A stretch of 64,000 bases of DNA, taken from positions 27,683,330 through 27,747,329 of the forward strand of contig CM064732.1 of assembly GCA_032717465.1 (NCBI GenBank), given 5' to 3'. This document shows positions 53,701 through 64,000 of this stretch, one piece after another; within the stretch, counting starts at the first letter, position 1; every line of letters starts with the position of its first letter. The notes beneath the pieces were generated by a model, which was given only the letters and a program-made list of their open reading frames with translations, was not told the origin of the DNA and searched no databases. The position numbers were made by a program, and so were the translations under genes. This DNA comes from Coenobita brevimanus. Taxonomy: Eukaryota; Arthropoda; Malacostraca; Decapoda; Coenobitidae.

Positions 53701-55376
53701 CATGCAGGGAACACATCAGGGACATCACAATCCTGGGACGCAGCCACTGGCTCACTAGACAACTGAGGAGCTGGACACACTTGACTTCCACCAATATCAT
53801 TTCCAAGTAAGAAAGTTACACCTGACATTGGGAGTGTCTCAACCAACCCAACCATAACGGAACCATTAACAAAACCAGACTCTAAATTCACTCTGCACAG
53901 AGGGACAGAGAAGTAATTATTCCCTACACCTTGTAAGATTACCGTTTCATCAGAGGAATTAACATTAGAGCCTAGAACACTGGTCAGCATAAGGGATTGG
54001 CAAGCACCTGTATCACGATATATTTTAACTGATTTCCTGTCATTACTGTCCAGAGGACTGACAAAACCATCAGACAGGAAATTAGCACATGAACTCTTGA
54101 GAGTGTCACCCACGTTACTGCTCAAAAGAGGAGCTCCATCATGAGAATTTAAGTTACCCCTCAAAGCAGGTTCAGTTAACTCAGTTAAAGAATTCTGGGA
54201 ACTCTCAAGAGTGGACACTAGACCAATTGACTGAATATTTAAAGACTCCTTTTTGTTCACATCACGCTGTCTCCTGAAACATCTCTCCGTAGTATGACCA
54301 AGCTTACTACAATAAGTACATTTACTTTTCTGAAATCTAGAGGTGAAGCTGGTATTTACTTCCTGAGAAACATCATCCTTATTCTCTTTCCTGTTACCTG
54401 TACTCTGAGTAGAGGCAACGTACTTACTCTCAGCTTTCCCTTTTTCTCTAGAATATCTCTTGTGAGTGAGAACATACTCATCAGCTAAAACTGCAGCATC
54501 AGACAAATTATCTATCATTTTCTCATCAAGATATAGGCTTACATCTTTACTAATACACCTTTTGAAATCCTCCAGCAAAATCATCTGCTTAAATTTGTCA
54601 AAATCAGAATCCACATTCTTAGAATTTAACCACTGCTCTAACAGATCTTCTTTGATTTTTGCATACTCAACATGGGATTGCTTATCTTGCTTGTAAGTTG
54701 TCCTAAATTTTACTCTATAGGCTTCAGGAACAAGCTCATAGGCCTTAAGAATCAAGCTCTTAACTACATCATAATTATCAGATTGATTATGAGGCAAAGA
54801 TGCATAAGTTACTTGAGCTTTACCGGTGAGAACAGTTTGAAGGAGTACTGGCCAATACTTTTTAGGCCAATTAAAACCTGTAGCTACCCTCTCAAACAAC
54901 TGAAAATACTTTGTTAAATCAGATTCATTAAAAGGAGGGACAAGTTTAACATTTTTAGCCACATCAAAATCATCAGAGCTAGATGATCCAGTTCCACCTT
55001 GTTTCATGCGATACTCATGGTCTGCCTGAATCCTAGCAATTTCAACTTGTGCCTCAGCCTCCTTAGCTTTTGCCTGAAATTCAGCCTCCTTAGCCTTAGC
55101 CTCCTGCAGGGCTAGCTGTAACTTAGCTAATTCAATCTGCGTTTGCTCATTTGGAGGAGTTACATTAAACAAGCTTTTATTTATCATGCCAACAATTTGA
55201 TCTTTAGAATGATGAGAGTGAACTGCAATTCCCAATTGTTGAGCAACAAGCTTAAGTTCATTCTTTGTTCTGTTTTCTATATCACACACTGTTTGCACAT
55301 TTGACAAAAAATCCCTGGCTTCATCAAGTGTAGAAATAGTAGCCATCATGAATATATCACAGTCACAAAATATCAA
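50790..55376 (-). CDS. Gag-PR-INT-RT-RH polyprotein, intact, 1528 aa
   Basis: Single open frame for all proteins of the LTR element. Order with rough residues: SAP-like N-terminal segment (10-75); alanine/glutamate-rich coiled coil (80-125); Gag core with a SCAN-like region (140-320, EAYRVKFRTTYKQD..LLEDFKRCI); CCHC zinc knuckle CTYCSKLGHTTERC (about 351-364); aspartic protease with DTGA (about 455) and FLLGNDIGG; integrase HHCC finger (about 680-722), then catalytic D (about 758), SDRGSNF (about 812) and E in LERYHQTLK (about 850), and a C-terminal GPY-like KFSGPYFVEKKLSD; RT with LCIDYRRVN, FDLLKGYWQVPM and catalytic YIDD (about 1263); RNase H with MAVDASDIGAGAVL (about 1412), EKELLAL and YTDHNPL, ending at 1528. 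Integrase before RT is the distinctive feature. All catalytic residues seem present. The start at 55376 is the first ATG; a second lies about ten codons later. Confidence 0.95.
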   Translation of the reverse strand: MIFCDCDIFMMATISTLDEARDFLSNVQTVCDIENRTKNELKLVAQQLGIAVHSHHSKDQIVGMINKSLFNVTPPNEQTQIELAKLQLALQEAKAKEAEFQAKAKEAEAQVEIARIQADHEYRMKQGGTGSSSSDDFDVAKNVKLVPPFNESDLTKYFQLFERVATGFNWPKKYWPVLLQTVLTGKAQVTYASLPHNQSDNYDVVKSLILKAYELVPEAYRVKFRTTYKQDKQSHVEYAKIKEDLLEQWLNSKNVDSDFDKFKQMILLEDFKRCISKDVSLYLDEKMIDNLSDAAVLADEYVLTHKRYSREKGKAESKYVASTQSTGNRKENKDDVSQEVNTSFTSRFQKSKCTYCSKLGHTTERCFRRQRDVNKKESLNIQSIGLVSTLESSQNSLTELTEPALRGNLNSHDGAPLLSSNVGDTLKSSCANFLSDGFVSPLDSNDRKSVKIYRDTGACQSLMLTSVLGSNVNSSDETVILQGVGNNYFSVPLCRVNLESGFVNGSVMVGLVETLPMSGVTFLLGNDIGGSQVCPAPQLSSEPVAASQDCDVPDVFPACAVTRAKSKVTGDLEDNDDDDVILADTFLANLDQSPDEAVPRSVDNLSRQELVELQVADPELKGLANSAYSEEESAGASTCYYVKSGVLMRKWRPPTASADCEWEVVHQVVIPRVCRQDIIRVAHDSSLAGHLGVRKTVARILKHFYWPGIFRDVSWYCKSCHTCQVVGKCNQTEKVAPLVPIPPFEAPFTRVLVDIVGPLPKTSSGFSYVLTMIDMATRYPEAIPLRNISAKNVVKEMLGFFTKFGLPKEVQSDRGSNFMSNVFKQSLKELGITQITSSAYHPQTQGALERYHQTLKSMLKKYCLEHQKDWDKGLPFVVFAARESPNESLGFSPFELLFGHEVRGPLKLLKECWLSEEDDVNLLEYVMKFKERLSTALQLARENLGAAQEKMKTWYDKKSRLRHFQPGDQVLILLPVHGQPLQAKFSGPYFVEKKLSDVSYVIATPDRRKSKQLCHINMLKLYHRRDENNPVCTVAVPPESASEALPCSMSLSDSLGKNPDIMNDLQTKLSHLPPKERQEFSALLQEYPQVFRATPGRTTVLMHDVDVGDAKPIKLPPYRVNPVKVPLIQKELGYLLDHKMIEPCQSEWSSPVTLVPKPGGSQRLCIDYRRVNQITKTDTYPLPRVEDCIDKIGKARSISKFDLLKGYWQVPMTERAREISCFVTLGKAFACSVMPYGMKNAPATFHKLMNVVTEGLAGCVVYIDDVLIFSDNWKDHLCHVSKFLDCLVHANLVANLSKCEFGQAKVQYLGYVIGDGHVAPPGAKVQVISDLPRPKSRKELQRFLGMVGYYRRFVLNFSILVSPLTDLLKKGVEFVWTDNCESSFNKLKAILLSQPVLATPNFAKPFKMAVDASDIGAGAVLLQEDDQGIEHPVSYYSKKFTPPQKNYSTIEKELLALILGLQHFSFYLCSGFDPIVIYTDHNPLKFLSKFKDKNQRLTRWSLLLQEYSLDIQHVKGKENVIADCLSRL

Positions 55377-55412
55377 ACAATATCCTTATGATAATATCCT
55401 GAATATCCTGAT

Positions 55413-55424
55413 ATGAGGTCGCCA
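55413..55424 (-). other. Candidate primer-binding site
   Basis: TGGCGACCTC on minus starts 6 bases after the 5' LTR. Many Gypsy elements use a TGG-starting site complementary to a tRNA 3' CCA. The spacing is a little long and I cannot assign the tRNA. Confidence 0.45.
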
Positions 55425-55430
55425 AATTTA

Positions 55431-56214
55431 TGTTACGGAACAGAGAAAGATAATGTACACTTTAAGTGAGAATACGAAGAGTCACTACTGTCCCGTAAAG
55501 TTCCAGGTTCAAAACAAAAGAGTTAGGTAAAATTACAAGTTAAAGTTTAATGCTTGAATTAACAACAAAACATTCAGGACTCATAAGGACAATGCAATGG
55601 CAAATAAACAGGTTAAATATATGGTTAACTGCAATAGCCTCTATTAACACGAAATTAGCATGAGTAAATTTATCTAAGTCAGCCCTGATAAAATGAGATA
55701 CCAGATAATACTCAGTGAATGTCAGATAAATAATTACAGATACAAACTATTATCAAAAATGACTGACATAAAGAACCCTACATGAATTACAAAAACTTCA
55801 CTAGGCCTACAAATTAAAATTATGCTATACAGTACAAGAAAAAATGCAACAACAGTTATACTCAAATTACACACAGCTGCTAGATGGTTGGAGACTTCTT
55901 GAGAACTCACAATAATATCTGTACAGGGGAGGACAGAGATGTGAACAAAATGAGGAGCAGCTCTAAGTGGCAATGATGCAGAGACCGAGCTCATTATATA
56001 GGGGCCAGCAGAGCTTGATACAACTTGTAATAAGGACGCGCAAATGAAGCGATGGGGACAAACGGTCGACAATCCCGCACTGAATAACAGAAAGGACGAC
56101 TTACTCTACTATAACGGTAGAAGGGGGGGACTGAGGCAGAACACGCTCGTGATCAAACATGCAGCATACTGTGCGTTAAAATTACACAAAGGATGATGAA
56201 ATCATAGGCTATGT

Positions 56215-56218
<4 letters not shown>
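55431..56218 (-). repeat. 5' LTR of the Gypsy-type element
   Basis: A 788-bp LTR upstream of gag-pol on minus. It would hold the promoter and the transcription start. The in-frame stretch of about 110 codons inside it is present in both LTRs but has no recognisable motif and overlaps the promoter, so I do not call it a gene. Confidence 0.95.
55993..56000 (-). promoter_or_regulatory. LTR TATA box
   Basis: TATATAAT on minus, preceded by GGGGCC-type GC sequence. About 220 bases into the LTR, consistent with a U3 region ending near 55965. It is the best core-promoter candidate for the element; no start site can be proved. Confidence 0.55.
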
Positions 56219-56277
<59 letters not shown>

Positions 56278-56310
56278 TAGATAGATAGATAGATATAGAT
56301 ATAGATATAT
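56219..56310. repeat. (AT)n / (GATA)n microsatellite, right half of target
   Basis: AT array (about 56219-56275) then GATA units, then ATATAGATATAG. With 49836-49944 it forms the array split by the LTR element. Confidence 0.9.
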
Positions 56311-57000
56311 CGAATCCATCCTTTATTGTTTCACTGTGTTTAGGACCCTCTTAGTCCATCATCAGGTGAGTACAGTAAGATCCTGAAAATAAACATTACT
56401 GTATTTTAAGATAAAAGAAACTGATCTCTTTATGATTCAAAAATATTATCTTAACATTACATATATTTGATAAATACATTAAAAATAATAAAAAGACTGC
56501 ATGCAAATGACACAACTTGCGTGCGTATTAAGTAAACAATAACACCTAAGCAGTGTCTTGGAGTTTACTGACTCCCATGGATATAAAACTAGCTATAGTC
56601 ATGCCTACACTACTGTTAAGTAGCCAACTCGCTTTTACTGACTAAACATGGAGTTAACTGAGATACCTAGCGTGTCACAATTATTATTACCTTTTTTTTT
56701 AATACCACAAGAACACAAACAAATGCAAAACCACTCTTAGCATTAGTAAATTAACCTATTTTTTACAGAGTTACCTAACCTATGTATTAAGATCTAGTCT
56801 TACTCTGTTACTGAATAATTTCTCCCCAGTGAACGCATCTATTTTGCCACAAAACTTAGCCAACATTTTGAAATCATCCTTATTAAAGCGATGATCAGAA
56901 TCTAGAGAATGATTCCTTATTGCTGAAAATTGCATCCTTGTTAGAAACTGTCTTGTACGTATGCATTTCCCCATATGTTCTAGTATTCTGGACGTGAATG
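56311..57000 (-). mobile_element. Penelope-like element 3' remnant
   Basis: On minus, 56780-57000 encodes EHMGKCIRTRQFLTR, FSAIRNHSLDSDHRF and DDFKMLAKF, followed by a short C-terminal tail. This resembles the C-terminal GIY-YIG endonuclease region of Penelope-like retroelements, which ends in an ExxG..RTxxxL / SAIxxH..H block. The downstream CACCTGATGATGGACTAAGA text near 56345-56365 also fits a Penelope 3' region as I remember it. The reverse transcriptase is absent; similarity stops near 57010. Confidence 0.6.
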
Positions 57001-57190
57001 CTGTTGAAGAACAACTGAAATACCTTGCAGAACAACAAGGGAAGGTGAATTGATATACAGTATTCGAACATAAATTATATTATCCGGGATTTTGTCTGTC
57101 ACATCAAAGTATGATTTAGTTTTGAGGTCATTTTTGAAAATTAGTAAAAAAGTTACGGCAGGAAAACTAATATTAAGCATCTTAACCCTG

Positions 57191-57580
57191 GATAGGCAAC
57201 CTGGGCTAATAATTATCCACTAACTGTTTCACTGGTTGTCATGTGGCAATTACGTGGGCTGCGAATTTCTGCTTCCCTCTACCTTCAGCCTCCCTTAGAC
57301 CCTCCTTTTTAGGTGGGGGTGTCTTACTTCTACCCCTTCTCCAAGGTGCCTTTTTGTGCCTGTGGGAATTGTATACCTCAGGTTACTTTTTACCAGGATA
57401 GGCAACCTGGGGTAATTATATCCCATTGGTTGTCACGTGGTAATTACATGTGCTGCGAATCTCTGCTTCCCTCTGCCTTCACCCGCCCCTTGACCCTCTT
57501 TGAAGGTGGGAGGGTGTCTCATTTCTACCCCTGCTCCTAGGTGCTTGTGCTTGTGGGAATTATATACTCCTGGTTACAAT
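57191..57580. repeat. Two-unit tandem duplication, ~200-bp unit
   Basis: Unit 1 (57191-57396) and unit 2 (57397 to about 57580) both start GATAGGCAACCTGGG and share GGTTGTCA, TGCTGCGAAT or GGCTGCGAAT, CTGCTTCCCTCT, GGTGGG and TGTGGGAATT in order. Diverged; no coding role is supported. Confidence 0.75.
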
Positions 57581-58760
57581 ACACGGCACCAAGAAGCACT
57601 GCCTCCACAATATGCATCTTTTCATTTTTTTCTTTTTTTCATTCCTAGAAAATGATCTTATATTCAGTTTTAGGATAAAGGGAAGCACAATGGTTCTAAG
57701 TTTTTCGTGTATTTTTGCAGCACATTAGATGCATAACAACTTTTTTTGGGGAGGGGGTTATATCATACTCCAGGTCTCCTACAGTGTTATGATTGGTAAA
57801 GTTGCGTATCCGAGGTTAAGGAGCTTTTTCCTGAAGTCTTAGCTAGGTTTACCAGTGAATGGCAGCTTTACATATTTTCTGTGAATAGGAACATCACTAA
57901 CAACATCCTCGGGATAATACTATGTTGCAAGAAAAGATTTAATAGTTTCCTGGATCAAGGAAACAGTAATTATTATTAAGAAAGAATTTCTTTAGTTCCT
58001 TAAATTCATGATGCAAGAGGGTATAGTTAGAGAAGAAATTGTAGTCTTAATTGGTTTTGGTTTTGTCATATAATAAAGTATATTCTGTTAAGACTTTTAA
58101 ACAGGGCCTACATAATCTGCTCTAGTTATACTATCTTGCATCATGAAATAAAGAGTCTCGAGAAATTCTTTGTTAATAATAATTGTTGTTTCCTTGATCC
58201 AATAATTTATTCATAGAACTAGAGCAACATACGGCTATGGGTCTCTGATCCCAATCAGAATGTTTTCATCATGATAATGTAACCTAACTTGCATGTGGCA
58301 TGTAGTCGTACCCATTACCTAATGAATTCATTGTACTGTAATAGTCTTCTCTGCATTATTAATATATCCATTATGCTCCGTGTCTCAAACTTTTATTATT
58401 GATATAATATCTGGCACAATATTCACCACCCACACGACATCAAAGGTGAGGCATGCTCTTGCACCATATAATTATTATTGGTAAAATTACACTCATGTGG
58501 TAGGCATATATATACTCCCGATCCACAATTCAACCATAGTATCTCCAATAAACATTATCTTTGGTTCCCTTTCTCTATCATCTTGCTTGTGCTGTAGGTG
58601 GCATGAAGGTATAAGTCTCGCAAGTAGTGCTGAGTCATTACTCCGCCTCTATTCTCCTCTGTGGTGAGCCAGTTTTGACAAAAGGAGCCCAGTTCTTTAA
58701 CACAAATCTAGAGGTTCTGAAATTGTAGTAGCGAGCTGACACTTCGTTTGCCGAGTATAA
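57581..58760. other. No recognisable gene
   Basis: AT-rich sequence without transposon motifs. Nothing further can be supported. Confidence 0.5.
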
Positions 58761-59203
58761 AGCCCAGTCCACACCAGGGGTCATGCGGTGTGCTTTGTTG
58801 CACGTCATGTTGCCCAACTCGGGTTTTCGTGCCGTGGAGGATCTGTGTAGTGTTCTTCTGGAAAATCTGGCCAAGGGGCATTTCAAAATGACAGTGCTCA
58901 CCACGAATCCAAGAAACGATGCTCTCAATCGCCGTCTGGCCTCTGCTGAAAGAAGTTACTGCTTGCACCACATCCTTTTCCTATTCTTTTTCCTTCAGGC
59001 ACAACATAGTACTACAATGCTCCACATCACAGTCTCTTGAACTACTACTGAGTTGGTATCCACCTTCCTCTTCTTGCAGTTCAACAGTAACAAAGTGTGT
59101 GCTGCCCTTTGTATCAGTGGGACATGATCAGCCTAAGCAAAACAAGTTGGGCAACATGACGCACAGCATAGTGCATGGCATGATCCCTAGTGTGGACGGG
59201 GAT
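58761..59203. mobile_element. MITE-like element with 53-bp terminal inverted repeats
   Basis: 58767-58819 and 59145-59197 are inverted repeats of 53 bases with about 43 matches and no gaps; both begin GTCCACAC and end ATGTTGCCCAACT inward. TAA lies just outside at 58758-58760 and 59204-59206, which would be a 3-bp duplication as in PIF/Harbinger transposons. The ~440-bp size and lack of a clear transposase suggest a non-autonomous element. Superfamily assignment is an inference from the TAA. Confidence 0.7.
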
Positions 59204-60153
59204 TAAGCAGCACTACTCCTGCCACAGTTAAAATAATAGACCTCTAAGGATTTCACTGTCGTGTGGATTCCTTCCTTATACCAAGAGCACTGAAAAAGTA
59301 CAAGCCAGCTTGAAAGTAACTCTTAGCGACACCTGCAGATAACAATGATAGCAATGATGAAGTCAAAGATTTACATTGTTATCCTCTTTCACATTTTTTC
59401 TTAATGTACGAGATCTAACATAGAACTCATTTTTCATTTTTAAACTATTAATGTATTTTAGTTCATGACGGTTTACACATAAACCGAAACGTTCTGAAAA
59501 AAAACATGTATTGTACAGCTGCGGTGAGGAATATTGGTCGACTTTCAGGACGGACACTGGTAAACTCTTACCTTTAATTCTGAAAAATATGCTGATTCCT
59601 TAAGATTGCATCACAAGACTTCAAAAGTTATTGTTCACTTCCCCATTATTCATCGTAATGAAGTGAATTTACAATAGTGTTCGCAATAGTACTACATCAC
59701 GGCAATGGTTTTTCTAGGTTATTTACATATATCTAGATATCAACTATATCTGTCTATCTATCTATCTATCTGTCTATCTTTTGATAGAGAGATAGAAATA
59801 GATATAGATAGATAGATAGATAGATAATCTTTGCGTATTACTCTAGGCACATGATTAAGGGGAAACGTTCCGAAGTATCAGCAATGAATCCTCCACTCAG
59901 AAAGATCACAAATTAGAAATAACTCGAACTGTTATTAAAACTTATAGGCCTATCATACCTCCATTAAAAAATACAATAAAGATCCCGTCAGCCAATTACT
60001 CGAGAGCCGCCAAAGACGAGACCCGGTGAAAGTGAGAGAGTGCAACAGAAATAAAAAGCAAACCTGATTAATTTTCCATTAAAACTTTGGGCGTCAGTCA
60101 AACCCTCAATGTTGACCCTTTGTTCTGCGGTCACTATGCCACTCAGCCTGACT

Positions 60154-60157
<4 letters not shown>
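59204..60157. other. No gene; (CTAT)n-(GATA)n inverted microsatellites
   Basis: CTAT/CTGT units at about 59747-59778 are followed by GATA/GATAGA units at about 59783-59826, reverse complements that could pair. The rest is unremarkable. Confidence 0.5.
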
Positions 60158-60212
<55 letters not shown>

Positions 60213-60464
60213 GAAATGAGGAAAAGAAAAACAAGAGGGGAGGGAGATGAAGTGACTGGACTGAAAGAAAAAGGATGGGTTGATTAACAGAAGAAGAAGG
60301 AGAAAGAAAAAGAGTGGAAGAAATGAAAGAATGGAAAAAGACGAGCTGGATCAATGCAAAATAAGGAAAGAAGAAAAGCTGGAAGGAAAGCAAGATAGAA
60401 TGGAAGAGGGGTGGATGGAGAGAAATGAAAACGGAAGGAAAAGAAGAGAGAAGTAAAGCAGGGT

Positions 60465-60511
<47 letters not shown>

Positions 60512-60880
60512 GAATGAGGGGTAGAATGAGAGCAACAGAGGGAGCGACAAAGGGGCGGAAGCAGAGACAGAAGCGAAAGGAGAGAAGAAACAGGATGGGA
60601 GTAGAAAGAAGAGAGTGAGAAAGAGAGGTCTGGAAGATGAGAGAGGGAGAGAGAAAGCGAGGGAAGCTGTGGATTGAAACAGTGAGGGATGCCTCTAATA
60701 ACAGAGAGAGAGAGAGAGAGAGAGAGGGAGGGAGGGAGGGGATTGTGCTAGAGAAAAGAAAGAGATCGAAAGAGAAAAGAGAAAGACTAAGGAATTGACA
60801 GAAACTAAGGGGACAAAGGGATAGAAAAAAAAATTAAGGTTCTCCGAAGAAGAACGAATGCCACACAGGGAATGATCGAA
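60158..60880 (+). repeat. (GA)n arrays and purine-rich tract
   Basis: (GA)n at about 60158-60210, 60469-60508 and 60703-60727 within purine-rich plus-strand DNA. Confidence 0.85.
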
Positions 60881-61998
<1,118 letters not shown>

Positions 61999-62001
61999 CA
62001 C

Positions 62002-62004
<3 letters not shown>

Positions 62005-62087
<83 letters not shown>
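62005..62087. repeat. (TA)n microsatellite
   Basis: About 41 TA units at the 5' truncation point of BS-D. Confidence 0.95.
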
Positions 62088-62090
<3 letters not shown>

Positions 62091-62159
62091 ACCCTTTTAT
62101 AAAAGGTTAAATTGTCAGTAAAACATAACAAGATGAAACAAAAGCATTCGGGAGCCGAA

Positions 62160-62431
62160 TGCTAATATCCCTCTAGAATATGGTGTTGGCCAAGTCCAGG
62201 ATTTTGGCCATATCTTAATACCCTAAAGGTTTCATGTTGATCTCTCAAACGGTTCATGAGACGTAATGGTGCTAAGGGCGGCCGATATAAACTAATCGAC
62301 CTTTGGTGGCCATTTTGCTGGCCTTGACCTTGGCCCCGTGTGCCCACTTCCGAACTTGGCAAAGATTTTGGCCATATCTTGGTACCCTAAAGGCTTCATG
62401 TTGACTGCTCAAACGGTTCATGGGATGTAAT

Positions 62432-62433
<2 letters not shown>
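62160..62433. repeat. Two diverged copies of a ~70-bp unit
   Basis: GATTTTGGCCATATCTT, CCCTAAAGG and TTCATGTTGA plus CTCAAACGGTTCATG occur at about 62200-62270 and 62364-62433, 164 bp apart. GGCCTTGACCTTGGCC lies between. Similar in style to the repeat at 17270, but not the same sequence. Confidence 0.7.

Positions 62434-62436
<3 letters not shown>

Positions 62437-62511
<75 letters not shown>
62437..62511. repeat. (AC)n microsatellite
   Basis: Nearly pure AC array at the 5' truncation point of CR1-B. Confidence 0.95.
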
Positions 62512-62513
<2 letters not shown>

Positions 62514-62515
62514 GT

Positions 62516-64000
62516 GTGGCCAGTACAGTGGTCAACCACGAGAGTATTATGGAAGAGTTCAAAAGTGATACAGAGACAATTAGGCAAGTAAGCAGTCTGA
62601 TAGATCAGAGCAGTGATACTGAGGAGAAGATAACACAGGTGAATGAAGCTGTGCAAAGCTACAAAAATGATGTGGAAACCACATATGCTGAAATGGTGAA
62701 AGTAAAGAAAGACTTAGGAACAAGGGTGGAAGAAAAAAGCATTAAAAAGGAAGTGAAAAGAATAATCCAAAACAATCCTAAGTTAGTCAGAGATTCAGTA
62801 GATATTAACAAATCTATAGTAATCACTGGTATAGAAGAGGAAGAAGTAAAAAACAAGATCTCAAGAGACAAAAAGGAGATGGCAAATGTAATGGGCATAT
62901 TGAAAGAAGTATCAGAGGAAATCTGTAGTAAAGACATAGAGGAACACAAAAGGTTAGGGAAATACGAGAGAAGTAAATCAAGACCCCTAAAGGTAACCTT
63001 CTAGAGTGTAAACACCGTGGAGGCGATACTAAAAAATGCAAAGAATCTTATGGAAAAAGAGAAGTTAAAAAAATGTATGGATAAAAGATGCTAACACAAG
63101 AGGAACTGGAATTGCTGAAAGAGAAGAGGGAGGAAGCAAAAACAAAAAATGAGGGAAGATCAGAGGAGGAGAAGAACACATTTTTTTTTTACAAAGTAAT
63201 TGGATTGCTGGTACGAAAGTGGTACATAAACAGGAGGGAATAAAAAGAAGGAAGGTAGTAGAACCATGTCATGACAAGTATATAAACAAGATGATAAAGT
63301 TGATGTACTCAAATGTGGATGGAATGGTATCTAAATTATTAGAGATGAATGATTATGTCAGAGAAAATGAACCACATATAATATGCTTAACTGAAACAAA
63401 ATTAACACCAAGGATATCGAATGACATCCTAAACTTAGAGGAATATAATATATGGAGAAGAGATAGGAACTTAAAAAAAGGAGGAGGAATTATAATATTA
63501 ACTAAGAAAAATCTGCAGTAGAGATAAATACATCTGAAGGGAAAGTAGTTATAGCCAATTTGTACATGCCACCCAGATCAAATACATGGGAAAGAGACGA
63601 ATATGAGGACCTGGCGGAGAGTACATTTCAGAGTTTAAGAGCCTTACAACTTAAAATGGAAGAGAAATAAAAAAGAATTATACTAACTGGAGATTTTAAT
63701 GCAAACATAAATTGGAATACTCTAGATATAATAAGCCAAGAAAGCTGCTGGGACCAAAAGCTCCTAGATCTTGTGCAAGAGTTTTTCCTAACGCAACACG
63801 TAAGGGAAAGCACCAGAAAAAGAGGACTCGGTGTACCGTCAGTGCTATATCTCATATTTACTAGGCAAGAAAACGATATTGACAATTTAATATATCACCC
63901 TCCATTCGGCAAAAGCGACCATGCAGTACTAAATTGCAACTTCAGGATTGCATATGACGTAGATAACAGCAATGAAAGTTACAAAAAGAGTCTAAACTAT
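62516..64000 (+). mobile_element. CR1-like LINE CR1-B, 5'-truncated, runs off the window
   Basis: From GGCCAGTACAGTGGTCAACC the plus strand matches CR1-A ORF1 (STVVNHESIMEEFKSDTE, KNDVETTYAEMVKVKKDL, VKRIIQNNPKLVRDS) and continues into the endonuclease (MIKLMYSNVDGMVSKLLEMN, TETKLTPRIS, RDRNLKKGGGIIILTKKN, GDFNANINW, KSDHAVLN). Breaks include a stop after PLKVTF (about 63001), a 10-T run against 9 T in CR1-A, and a stop after TKKNLQ (63519-63521). It has an empty site at the position of the 47-bp insertion found in CR1-A. RT lies beyond the window. Confidence 0.85.

Larger units (their letters stand above)
49945..56218 (-). mobile_element. Complete Ty3/Gypsy-type LTR retrotransposon, Gmr1-like domain order
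   Basis: A 6274-bp element on minus: LTR, candidate primer-binding site, one long gag-pol ORF, polypurine tract, LTR. Each LTR begins TGTTAC and ends GTAACA, with TG..CA termini. ATAT flanks both ends, which is a plausible 4-bp duplication but lies in an AT repeat. The LTRs differ by about four substitutions and one 4-bp indel by eye. No envelope-like ORF is present. The intact ORF and near-identical LTRs suggest recent insertion. Confidence 0.95.

Noticed and set aside
55734..56072. Conserved ~112-codon frame in both LTRs
   Set aside because: Conservation is explained by LTR identity; the frame overlaps the promoter region and has no recognisable motif.
58638..58971. Possible Harbinger transposase on minus within the MITE
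   Set aside because: The two overlapping frames have no DDE-type or MYB-like motif I can point to; the element is better described by its inverted repeats alone.

Overview
The window looks like intergenic, repeat-dominated DNA from an arthropod, most likely a decapod crustacean (a portunid-type crab is my best guess). Three things point there: very dense, long dinucleotide and trinucleotide microsatellites, A/T-tailed non-LTR retrotransposons of several clades, and Jockey/BS-like and RTE-like LINE proteins of the kind I remember from crab genome annotations. The organism call is inference. I found no convincing host protein-coding gene, tRNA, rRNA or CRISPR array. Nearly every real coding signal belongs to a transposable element.

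Layout. 1-3760: unremarkable DNA, (AC)n and a purine-rich tract. 3761-5141: 5'-truncated RTE-like LINE (minus). 5142-6974: purine/pyrimidine tracts and an AAT/ATT palindrome. 6976-12753: nearly full-length Jockey/BS-like LINE 'BS-A' (minus), split by a decayed piggyBac (about 7211-9758). 12790-17815: small repeats, a 1.2 kb minisatellite and a tandem repeat full of AGGTCA half-sites. 18050-23890: two RTE fragments (minus), one split by BS-B (plus). 24000-33690: simple repeats, a GACGTC minisatellite and three 3' ends of a second Jockey-like family (J2). 33688-37730: nearly full-length CR1-like LINE (minus) carrying a 47-bp RTE insertion. 38184-47998: BS-C (plus), interrupted by three later retrotransposons with readable junctions. 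49945-56218: complete Gypsy-type LTR retrotransposon (minus) with an intact 1528-codon gag-pol. 56311-57000: Penelope-like GIY-YIG remnant. 57191-59203: a tandem duplication and a MITE with 53-bp inverted repeats. 60158-64000: purine tract, a BS fragment between two AT arrays, then the start of a second CR1-like copy that leaves the window.

The genes do not form a host pathway; they record successive insertions. The relative order can be read: BS-C is older than RTE-A (12-bp target duplication), than a chimeric BS/RTE-like insertion (8-bp duplication), and than RTE-B. BS-A predates the piggyBac. The CR1 copy predates the 47-bp RTE scrap. The youngest element appears to be the LTR element, whose LTRs differ at about four bases plus one 4-bp indel by eye and whose ORF is unbroken.

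The most notable item is that LTR element: its integrase lies upstream of reverse transcriptase, the Gmr1-like order that is unusual for Ty3/Gypsy. The second is an apparent chimeric retrotransposition product at 42799-46598. All homology statements come from reading motifs and comparing copies within this window; no database search was run.
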